Source: Amanita rubescens (Eukaryota > Basidiomycota > Agaricomycetes > Agaricales > Amanitaceae). From it: DNA of 64,000 nt. Under the pieces are notes generated by a model. It worked only from the letters and a program-made list of their open reading frames with translations. It did no database searches and was not told where the DNA came from. This document shows positions 25,301 through 35,349 of the stretch, piece after piece. The position numbers and the translations under genes were made by a program. The stretch spans positions 62,001-126,000 of the forward strand of contig WION01000003.1 of NCBI GenBank assembly GCA_015039365.1, written 5' to 3'. How positions within the stretch are numbered: position 1 is the stretch's first letter; each line of letters starts with the position of its first letter.

Positions 25301-26738
25301 GCTTCCGTTACAGGCGCCCGTCGGTCCTCCTCGGACGTCGCTCTTTCAACACTATCGGAGACATTGCTGTCTAGGCCATGGGGCCGTCATCTTTTTATCA
25401 GTTCAGAACGGTGGCCCTGATAGTGATTCAAGACAATTGTTCGTTATCACGGCGGCCTGTAGTTGGACGAAGTCACGACGTCTCGATTGTATCGAGCTGA
25501 GTCGAGCCGAATGGTTCTGGCTGCCAACATACACTTTTACGCCACAGTGGTAGGGTGATCATAGCGACCACAATCAATCACTTCACTCCCGTCATGATGC
25601 TGGGATTTTGGGACTGAGGCTGTCACCCCTTAAATGTTTCGTTCTGAAAGGTGGTTCTTTGCATGTCGTATCTGTGCTGCGGACGATTGTGGTTACATTA
25701 AGTCTTTCGTTATCGCTCACAGGAAAAGAAGCAGACGGTAGTACTGCAGTGGTGATTCGACGAGTTCTACAACTTTCTGGCAAGACGCCGTCTATCCACT
25801 ACAGCTTTTTTACGACACTGTGGGGTCGTCAGAGATCACTGAAACAAGCTCATATGCGCTGGCAATTTCGCAGAGAGCTAAAAATAACCATAGGGGTATG
25901 AGAACAAGACTGTATTAGCATTAGCTTCCTCGAGACACACATTCTATCGATCCTCGATTAAAACATGTATTCTCATCATTACCCAGTTCTGCTGAAGACT
26001 GGAATTGATAAGAATGCATCAGAAAGTTTGGAATCAATTGCGATAGAACATGTTATCTAGCAGTTCCCATGGTTTGCAGTTCGCTTCGGCTACGCAGGCA
26101 CATGGACTCCATTTGCGATGTTCAAGGATGAGAAACATGTAACAAGTATGGTAACGTGCCTCATGTCAGCGAATCGGTAATGTTTAACGCGGTGCTCGAA
26201 GCGAGGGTTGACACCCGTGGTCTGCAAGGAACAACCTTATAACATGCCTCATGAGTAAGAAAACAGACTCCTGGGAGTTACGGGACATTGGAGTGCAAAT
26301 AGTTTCCTTATCATCATGTGGCCGCATTGTGTATCAGCGCTTCGCAAACAGTACTGAGACTGTGGTCGATTTGTGTAATGCAACCCTGGTCCGATATGGT
26401 AGGTCTAAGATGTGGAGTTGATTAGCAGAGTTGGATATAACTTCGTTTGCTCAACATGGTAGTTACTTACCCTGGTTCCTATGAGCCATGGCACGTTCTC
26501 TTCGCTTTCGCGGTTATATCGGTAGTGGGACTCAAGTACAGCCGGTTTGAGGTCAGAATCGGCCAGAAGCGTTGTACTTCTTCCGAGTGCGTGTTGAGAC
26601 GCTACGAAAGTATCCGAAATGTCGGATTACAGTTGAACTGGCGAGTCGAGCCGGTGAAATGTTAATCGCAGTAAAAGTTCAAAATAGTGCCGCCGGATAC
26701 AATCAGAGGCCGATTCTTTAAACTAAGAGGATCATGCA
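22373..26738. other. Gene-poor stretch, 4.4 kb
   Basis: It begins with the T-rich 3' UTR of the cyclin gene. I found no coding region with a recognisable family. The longest frame (24331-24921, minus, 196 codons) has no motif. No RNA gene or transposon was recognised. Two bZIP-like palindromes near 22722 are listed separately. Confidence 0.45.
22719..22753. promoter_or_regulatory. Pair of bZIP-like palindromes
   Basis: Two 10-bp palindromes of the form TGAC-NN-GTCA stand 12 bp apart: TGACACGTCA (22722-22731) and TGACGCGTCA (22744-22753). The first lies in a longer inverted repeat, GAATGAC-AC-GTCATTC (22719-22734). They resemble split ATF/CREB half-sites. The only neighbouring gene is the cyclin, whose 3' end is 350 bp away, so the target is unclear. 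Confidence 0.35.
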
Positions 26739-26990
26739 AGACTTCAGTTGCCGGTTAAGAAGCAAGCGGGAAGCATTTCTCCAACGTTTGAAGACATACC
26801 GTCCGGATTAATTAATAGGAGGTTAGTATGAGTTGACGTCATCAGCAGCGTATGTCTAAAAGTGCGATGGAAGACTCCAGTTGCCGGTTAAGAAGCAAGC
26901 GGGAAGCGTTTGTCCAACATACCGTCCGGATTAATTAATAGGAGGTTAGTATAAGTTGACGTCATCAGCAGCATATATCTCAAAGTGCGA
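26739..26990 (+). repeat. Direct repeat of about 120 bp, each with a perfect CRE
   Basis: Two tandem copies, 26739-26867 and 26871-26990, are near-identical except for an 11-base gap in the second. Each contains a perfect TGACGTCA (26834-26841 and 26957-26964) followed by TCAGCAG. The repeat ends about 190 bp before the start of the PNS1-like gene, so it is well placed as an upstream activating element for a bZIP factor. Confidence 0.85.
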
Positions 26991-27176
26991 CAGAGCACAA
27001 TATGCATTTCTTGCCGAGTTCTGTTGAACTAGCGCCTTGAATGCAGTGCGTCGCCGCAGCAATGTAGTAAGAGCGAGTCAAGGAGAAGTACTACTAGTTC
27101 TGATGTGACGTGACTGTCGTGACTCTGGCAGACCAACAGCAGCAGCAAGACATTCAAGGTCTACGACTGCAGCGCG
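26991..27176 (+). promoter_or_regulatory. 5' flank of the PNS1-like gene
   Basis: It contains a CAG-rich stretch (about 27136-27147) immediately upstream of the chosen ATG. I see no clear TATA box. Confidence 0.3.
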
Positions 27177-30019
27177 ATGGCGACCTCGTTCGCTGCGTAC
27201 GCTTCACAGTTCCTCAACAGGCCAAACATCGGCCTTTCCTCAAGTCAGACGTCTGCTCAGCCAATGTTCTACTCATTCACAACAGACGGCGGCGGCTCAC
27301 ACGGAGGTCACAACACTGACCTCGACGACTTTAACGATCCTCACTTGCGTTCCAGTCATGACACTCCTCAGAACATTCGTCCTTCTCAGGAAGAGGACGA
27401 CGACCCATATCTACGACTCGACGAGGATGACAGCAACACGAGAACCATCTTTAATAACAGATCCCGTCATTCCCAGTCAGTGCCCCTCGTTGCCTCATCG
27501 CATCGCTCAGAAAGCCCGGAATCACCAAGAGGCTGGCTGGCGCATCTCGCTTCCCCCGCTAGACGGGCGCGCTCCCCATCGCCAACCCCGTCCACCGACT
27601 CGGGTGACTCGGAGCCACCTCCTGATTTACTTGTCCCTGGTCCCTCTCGTGCAAGGCAACCTCCATCACCTCTGTCAAATAAGCCACCTCAGTCGCTCTC
27701 TCTGACCGAGTCGTTGCTTCCCCGAGATGGGCACACAAGACCACTTGACGTGTTTTCGCTGCCTGATCCACGGCATACGCCTCGGGGACGTCGGAAATAT
27801 AACGATTCGATATGGACTGTTCTTTGGTGCACCGGCGTGTCAACATGTGTCTTCTTCTCTGTTCTTCTCCTTTTCTTGACACAAAAGCCTCCTGCAAAGC
27901 AACGACCTCTCCACCTGCCATATACGACTCTCTTGCATACCGTACCACTACTTACCATAATCACCTTCTTGAGCGCATTGGTCGCGTACCTGCACATCTA
28001 TCTTTTGCGCATTTTTGTGCGACCAGTTATGATCGCAACCTCATTTTTCGTCCCTGTTACGTTGTTCATATCCGCTATCTGGGCCTTCATTGGAAGCTTC
28101 ATGTGGGATGGTGATACAGAGCCAACATGGGGAGAAACCGTAGGGTGAGTGTAAGCCGTTATTAAAGCCAAGCTTATCGGTGGCCCTTCATTTTGATGAG
28201 ATGATGTAACTAACCATTTTCCCCTTAGGCTACGCCTCTTTTCATTAATACCCCTCATACTGTCGATCCTCACTGCTCGGCGACTTTTGCATCTGCCAGA
28301 GACGCTTCACATTGCGTCATCCACTTTGACTCTTACCACGCATCTCCTTGCGGATAATCCATTCCTCCTTGCACTATCACCGGCTATATTACTCCTCACG
28401 CTGGTAGCCTCAATTCCATTCCTTACGCTCATCTTCCGTCTTCTCCTTGTCGGATACTCTTATGCGCCTTCGAAGGGCGATAGCTCGTTATTAGAGTGGC
28501 ATCTATATGCACGGGCGAATTGGGCTATTGCCGGTAGTGTCACCGTGTGGTTATGGAGTTGGGCTGTGGCTCGGGGAATACTGAGAATGACTTGTTCTAG
28601 TGTTGTTGGATTGTGGTATTTTGCAGAGTGAGCGGTCTTTTCTCTTAATTCTGAGGTCCATATACTTATTGTTACCACTTTCAGTCCTGAAGCGCCGCAA
28701 CCGCGACGAATGTCTACGCATGGTATCAATGCTGCCATCGCCCGCTCTACGGGACCATCACTTGGTACGGTCGCGCTGTCCGGACTTTTACTCACCATTG
28801 TCCGCCTCCTGTACCTTTTGACGTATTCTCTGCGCCAATTGCCACCCTATATCCCCGCACGCGCATTCTTCGTCATCACTGGTGTACGCATGGGCGTCAA
28901 TTACCTTGAAAGTGCTACCACTACACTGAGCAAGTATGCGTTGGTGTATGCGGGACTCACGGGGGACCCTTTCATGAATAGTGCCAGGAGAGCAAGAGCA
29001 TTGACGAACAGTGTGGAAGAGAAGATTGGGCGGTATGGGAGGAGGAAGATTTCCTCTGAACGTCAGTTGTGCAAGTTTTTTCGGTGTGGTTGCTGTTGCT
29101 GACATTTTATCGTTGTTAGCGCCATTGGCAATGTTGACGATCGCTCCTTTGACAATGACCCTCCCATTCGCGCTGACGACTTATTTGTTTGTCGCACATA
29201 CGTTGAGTGCACCTGAACAAGCTTTGGGCGCGGCTTTACTGGCTGGTGGTGTATCAGCTTTGGTTGGATTGTTCTGTGTGGGACTAGTAAAGGACACGTA
29301 AGTCATTGTCATCCGTATATGCTACTTTTTGTGAACATTCGAGCAGGGCGGACACTCTTTATATATGTTACTGCATTGACAAGGAATCTGGAGAACGGAG
29401 GAGAGAGGAGGTTTTCATTCTTGTGCGTTGTGTCGTCTTGCTAGTGAGCCTTGCTGACGTGTTCTAGTTTGAATATAACCAACCACCGAGACCATCTGCC
29501 ACCTCAACCCAAGCTCAACAGATCATACCTCAACCACCACCGCAAGCACCCCAGTCACAAGATAGACAGCGTCAACAGCCAGCACCTCCGGCGGCACCGC
29601 GGCACAGTGGTGAATCTCGTACACCTACGTCTGCGACTCGTTTTGCGCCTGCATCGTCCTCGATTCAGCAAATGCAGAGGCCTGTACCGCTCTCACCATC
29701 TGCAGCATTCATACCAAAGACACCCAATCCGCCACCAAGTGCCCCTCCATTACATACTGGCGTGAAAGAAGACGCCGAAGCCGAAGAAGATATCGATCCG
29801 TTCCAACAAAGTTATCGTGGAGACGGAGGCTCGCGCCTATCTTCTACGATAGCTGGCTCTCGGGAGCAACCTGCGGCGGAAAGAATGTTGACGAGTCGAG
29901 AATTGAACATGAAAAGCGTCTTTTTGAACCCCGATCGCAGGGACAGGGAGCTCTCTGATACCGAGAGTGAAATGGAGGATAACGAGTCGCAACTTCTTCC
30001 TGGATCTGGTTTCCTGTGA
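27177..30019 (+). CDS. PNS1/CTL-type (SLC44) choline-transporter-like protein
   Basis: Six exons join in phase: 27177-28144, 28229-28627, 28685-29061, 29120-29297, 29347-29422 and 29468-30019, giving 849 residues. About 220 N-terminal residues are Ser/Pro/Asp rich and disordered. Many hydrophobic helices follow: VLWCTGVSTCVFFSVLLLFL, SLIPLILSIL, FLLALSPAILLLTLVASIPF, AWAFIGSF-like segments and others. The CTL signature appears near the end of the membrane part as YALVYAGLTGDPFMNSARRA, FCVGLVKDTADTLYICYCID and then KESGERR. The last 180 residues are Pro/Gln rich and cytosolic. The family comprises plasma-membrane or vesicular transporters linked to choline and related amines; substrate in fungi is uncertain. 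The frame is clean. The duplicated CRE element lies about 190 bp upstream. Confidence 0.8.
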
Positions 30020-30419
30020 ATTTTAGATGTGATCTAGCGTTGGGCGGCTAGGTATTTCTTTTCTAATTTTTTTTGATTTATTTCTGTATGCGTCTTGTGC
30101 GTCTGTGTGTGTGCTGTGCTTGTTTCCCTCGTTTTGAAAGTTTCACCGCTCATTGTGAACATATATCCCTCCATTGCATCTTCTATAACTACATTATTGC
30201 CTCCTACGCATCGCATTGACATTTTCCTATATTTCCTCGTTAGTTGCATGTATCTCAGGCCTCGGGTTGCAAAATGGAGCGTGATAGCAAGGGTTGATTT
30301 GTACTTGTTTATTTTTGAGTAAAAAAGTCCGAGTCGAGCCTGAAAAATTCAAGATATTATTGTGCCGCGTTACGACCTCGTTAGATCTCAAAAAACTTTG
30401 GAATCCTAACGCTCCATTT
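30020..30419. other. Spacer: 3' UTR and fibrillarin promoter
   Basis: T-rich 3' flank of the transporter gene, followed by about 100 bp before the fibrillarin ATG. No gene seen. Confidence 0.4.
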
Positions 30420-31642
30420 ATGGCATTTGGTATGTGAAGTGTTTTTTTTTGTATGTGTGTGCATGCTGATTGGTTTGGTTAGGTGGATCTGGAGGCCGAG
30501 GCGGATTTGGAGGTCGTGGAGGTGGCGGTGGAAGAGGTGGACGCGGAGGTGGAGGTGACCGCGGTGGATTTAGAGGTAGAGGTGGTGGTGGTGGAAGAGG
30601 TGGAGGTACGTGTGTTTCGTGCAACCTCGCTTTTATTCTGATTTTTTTGTTAGGTTTTGGAGGGGGAGGAAGAGGCGCTCCGCGTGGTGGTCGCGGCGGG
30701 CGTGGCGGTAGACCTGAAAGAGGTGGCAGAGGCGGAGGAAGAGGCGGACGTGGAGGGGCTCGTGGTGGGTCCAACGTCGTTGTTGAGCCTCACAGACATC
30801 CTGGCGTTTTCATTGCGAAAGGCAAAGACCATATGCTTGTGACGAAGAATATTGTTCCTGGGGAATCGGTGTATGGAGAGAAACGGATATCTGTGGATGC
30901 TGGGGAGGGGAATAAGATTGAGTATAGGGTTTGGAATCCGTTCCGGAGTAAGTTGGCGGCTGGGGTGTTGGGTGGTTTGGATGATATTTTCATCAAGCCT
31001 GGTGCAAAGGTGTTGTATTTGGGTGCTGCGAGTGGAACGAGTGTCAGTCATGTTGCGGATATTGTTGGACCGGTTAGTGTGTTTCTCTCATCGTTCAACT
31101 TATGGATTAATTTTAAATTTGTGTAGGACGGCGTTGTGTATGCTGTTGAATTTTCGCCTAGGTCAGGTCGTGACCTGATCAACATGGCTAAAAAACGAAC
31201 TAATGTCATTCGTGAGTGTTTAAATTGGATATTTTTTTTGTCTTTTGCTTCATGGATTGTATATTAGCTATCGTGGAGGACGCTCGTATGCCAAACAGAT
31301 ATCGAATGCTGATGTCGACTGTCGACGTTATCTTTGCGGACGTTGCGCAGCCAGATCAGGCTCGTATTGTCATTCTCAACGCACAGAGTTTCCTCCGTGA
31401 TAACGGCCACGTCGTCATCTCGATAAAAGCTAGTTGCATTGATTCTACAATGCCACCAGAGACAATATTTGCCGGTGAAGTCCAAAAATTGAAGGAGGCT
31501 CAATTCAAGCCTCTCGAGCAAGTTACGCTCGAGCCTTACGAAAGAGATCATGCAATGGTTTCTGGTTGGTGATTTTATTTATTGTTTTTAGCAATAAACT
31601 AATGTTCCTACAGCGATTTACCTACGGCACAAAAAGCCATAG
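30420..31642 (+). CDS. NOP1: Fibrillarin, box C/D snoRNP 2'-O-methyltransferase
   Basis: Six exons join in phase: 30420-30429, 30483-30605, 30654-31072, 31127-31211, 31268-31564 and 31614-31642, giving 320 residues. The first exon codes only three residues and one base (MAF-G). A Gly/Arg-rich GAR domain fills roughly residues 1-85 and is itself split by two introns. The methyltransferase core follows: [53 protein letters not shown] (SAM-binding motif I), [28 protein letters not shown] and [13 protein letters not shown], ending in YLRHKKP. Fibrillarin methylates pre-rRNA in the nucleolus, guided by box C/D snoRNAs. It is well preserved with no frame errors. The next gene starts only 77 bp downstream. 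Confidence 0.96.
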
Positions 31643-31719
31643 TTGTATTTAGTTTGTTTGAGATCACTAGTTAGTATATACGTGTATTGTTTGATCGCGT
31701 GCTAAAAGTTGGACCCTGC

Positions 31720-34700
31720 ATGAGACCTCCCGCATTGGTCGTTGACTTCTCCGGCGACGACGACGAACGCGCTTCTCGTTCAAGTTCTTTTTCTGATTTT
31801 GAACACGTTTCTTATCCTCCTAGCTACTCCTCCGCCCACCCTGCCCACAGTCATCAACTCCCTTTGCACCACAATTACATGCCAGTTGCTAGCACAACAG
31901 CTAATGAGGACATCGCCGCGCGGAGGCGCCTGAAACCTCCGCATGATTCTGGTTACACTCACGGTGGCGAAAAGGGCGAGATTCTGGATGACCCTCTGTA
32001 CTACGACGATGAGGGCAAAGACGTTTATTCTAAGCTGAATCGACCAAGACTCGGCCGCATGGGCAGCGGAAGGCCTCCTCAACGGCCTCCACCCCCTCCA
32101 ACGTCTCTAGTACGCATCCTTACCACAGCTCTATCAAATTTTCACATCTAACTGTGCGCTTACAGAAAGAATTTATATACCAAAACCTCGACGTGTTCAC
32201 ACCTGTCATGTACACTCTTCTTTCCTGCTATACACGTTTCCACAAAATAGGTGCCGCCAACATCGTTATATGGGATGAAGCCCACTTTGGCAAGTTTGGC
32301 TCGCATTACCTCAAACGCGAGTTTTATTTTGATGTGCACCCTCCTCTCGGGAAGATGATTGTTGGTCTTGTGGGCCTGTTGTCGGGGTACAATGGTAGTT
32401 ATGAATTCAAGAGCGGGGAAGCGTATCCGGATCATGTCCCGTTCGTCGCGATGAGGGTGATGCTGGCTATGTTCGGTGTGGGTATGGTACCACTAGCATG
32501 GTTCACGGCTCTCGAGCTTGGTATGAGCCAGTGGGCCTGTCATTTGGTTACTTTGATGGTTTTGTTCGGTGAGTATGTTGTCCAGGTTGCAAACGCTGTA
32601 GCTGATTGCGAACAGATGTCGGCTGGCTCGTCATTTCTCGGTTTATCTTATTGGACTCTATGTTGTTGTTCTTCACGTTCCTTACTGTTTTCTGTCTGAC
32701 AAAATTCCATAATCATCAATACCAGTAAGCGCGCTGGATGTCGGGTTTGCTTTTTGACGTTGAATGTATCCCGCAGGTCTTTCTCCGTTGACTGGTGGAT
32801 ATGGCTCTCCTTCACGGGTATTTCTATCGGATGTGTTACCAGGTGAGCTGCGCCCCACGGTGTCCTGGACAACTCTTAACGCTCGGCGGCAGCGTCAAGA
32901 TGGTTGGTCTCTTCGTCACCGCTCTTGTCGGATTGTACACAATTGAAGACCTTTGGGACAAGTTCGGAGATCTCAAGATGTCTGTGGTGAGCTTCACATT
33001 TTATTTGCGTGTGGCAGTTGAGGTCGAACCTGTACGTGTAGCAAGACCAAGCGAAACATTGGGGTGCTCGCATTCTGTGCCTCATCATCGTTCCTATTCT
33101 CGTGTTCATGGCCTCGTTTAAACTCCATTTCATGGTCCTCAACCACTCGGGACCCGGTGATGCACAAATGAGCTCCCTGTTCCAGGCGAATCTTGTCGGA
33201 AACGACTTTGCTCGGAACCCGCTCGGTACGATATAACTACTGCGATGTCTCCTATTTCTAATGTTCTTCTTAGAGATCGCCTATGGATCCAAGATTTCGC
33301 TGAAGAACATGGGTTGGGGCGGTGGCCTACTCCATTCGCACGTACAAGTTTATCCCATTGGGTCAGGGTCAGCAACAAGTAACTTGTTACCACTACAAAG
33401 ATTCCAACAATGAATGGAACATCATGCCACCATGGGATGAACCACCTTACAACCCAAACGGACCCATCAAGTTCCTCACTCATGGTGATGTCGTCCGCCT
33501 CGTCCACGTCCCCACCACACGCAATCTCCACTCTCACCCCGTCGTTGGACCTGTAACAAAACTAAACTGGGAAGTTTCATGTTACGGGAATGATACCATC
33601 GGCGACAAACATGACTACTGGGTTGTCGAAGTGGTAGATGACCTCAGGCGCGGCACAGATGTGAAGAAGCATGGAAGGGATGACGAAAAAGGCCGCATTC
33701 ACTCGTTAACGACGAGGTTGAGGCTTAGACACGAACATCTAGGATGCTATTTGAGAGCGGCGAATACCATTTTGCCGCAGTGGGGATTCAAGCAGGTGGA
33801 GGTGACCTGCGATAAAGAGAACCATCCCAATGACGCGCATACTTATTGGAACGTGGAAAGTCACTGGAACGATAGACGTGAGTCTGTTTCCGTCTCATTT
33901 ATCCCGCCTGGCGCTAATTTGTCTTTCTAGTTCCTGCAGGCGACACCAAGTTCTATCGCACCTCCTTCTTACGCGACTTTTGGCACCTCAACGTCGCTAT
34001 GATGACCTCCAACAATGCGCTTATCCCGGATCCTGATAAGCAAGACGTACTAGCCTCAAAACCATTTGATTGGCCGTTCCTCCATCTCGGTCTTAGAATG
34101 TGTGGCTGGGGCGATCACCAACTGAAGTATTACCTACTAGGGCAACCCGGTCGTGTGGTGGGGCAGCACAATCAGCTTGTTTGCCAGCGTCCTAGTTTTT
34201 GGCCTTTACGTGCTCAGGATGCAGAGGAAATATGTCGATATGGAGCCAAGTGAGTTTGTTTGCCACTGGTGGAGGCGCCTAATGATAGTTTTTTCTTGCA
34301 ATAGGAGAATGGGATCATTTCTTGTACGTCGGCAAGATTGCGTTCTTTGGTTGGGTACTCCATTTTGGTGCGAGATATGCTTGTTCTTGATTGACTTTTG
34401 TTCATTGTATCTACTACAGCGCCATTCTTAGTCATGGGTCGCGTTACATATATTCATCATTACGTGCGTTGAGAGACACTCCTCATCCGATCCGTAGCTG
34501 ATTCAGTTTCTACAGCTGCCTACGCTATACTTCGCTGTGCTAATGTTCGGCCATCTTCTCGACCACTTCATATTCTCCTCTAGGACGTATAAGCACGAAT
34601 ACAAAGTGGATCGCCTTTGGTACAATAGCCGGAACCATCCTTCTCACCTTCTGGTGGCTCAGTGGAATGGCCTTTGGCCTTGCAGGTCCAGTAAGTCAAC

Positions 34701-34791
34701 ATTGGGGTTTGCAATGGAGAAAGGTACGTTATCCTTTCTGTCACGGTTCTCATCTAAATCACGTTGTGCACAGAGCTGGAATGTGTATTAA
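31720..34791 (+). CDS. PMT2: Protein O-mannosyltransferase, PMT2 subfamily
   Basis: An ER membrane enzyme that transfers mannose from dolichyl-phosphate mannose to Ser/Thr of secreted proteins, usually as a Pmt1-Pmt2 heterodimer. Exons by eye: 31720-32109, 32166-32568, 32616-32724, 32777-32842, 32893-32986, 33042-33225, 33274-33877, 33931-34249, 34305-34367, 34420-34463, 34516-34723 and 34774-34791. Key blocks: [20 protein letters not shown] and [14 protein letters not shown] with the DE motif, [11 protein letters not shown] (PMT2 rather than PMT1 or PMT4), the MIR region ([25 protein letters not shown]), [32 protein letters not shown] and ending WRKSWNVY. Three single-base insertions break the frame near 33367, 34141 and 34594; the protein is otherwise well conserved, so sequencing error is likely. 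The start could only be the ATG at 31720. Confidence 0.88.
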
Positions 34792-35349
34792 AAAAATCTC
34801 ATATTTCGACTGGCCATGGGTTAGCGCAATACAGTTCCTTTTATATATATATTGTGGACATTTCGCCTAGTACATCGTACATGCTAATTATCTCGTTAAA
34901 GTGGATTATCCTGTAGAATTGCTTGGTGTCTCGATCCTTCAACGAGGAACGAACAGCCGTTCTGAGCGACGACATGAAAGCCAGGTGACGGGTGCCCCGC
35001 TTACTCAGTTGCGCGGTCATTTCCACATACTGTTCATTTCGATCACGGAGGTGAAGTCAAAGCTAGTATATATCACATCGCAGCAAGTGGCTGCAGAAGT
35101 ATGCGAAACAGATGGACAATGCGTAAAGTACACGCAAATGCTCGTCACCTGATAACTCGAGCCACCAGAATCACGTCCGAGATACACGAGAAAACTCTCG
35201 TGAATAACTATGAGGGGAATATGAACCTCGAAATGAAAAGGAACGCGACGAAAATGGCGCGAAAAGTTAAACATCATACACGTCGAGAATAATAAACCGC
35301 TAACAGCTGGTGATATCCCTCATGCAACGGTGTCAATCATATCGTTGAA
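34792..35349. other. Intergenic, no gene seen
   Basis: Spacer between PMT2 and the channel gene. It starts with an A-run followed by AT-rich DNA. Nothing recognisable beyond a presumed promoter. Confidence 0.4.

Noticed and set aside
30418..30774. Proline-rich minus-strand frame
   Set aside because: It is the antisense shadow of the Gly/Arg repeat of fibrillarin.
31687..31719. Upstream start for PMT2 at 31687
   Set aside because: That codon is TTG; the first ATG in frame is 31720.
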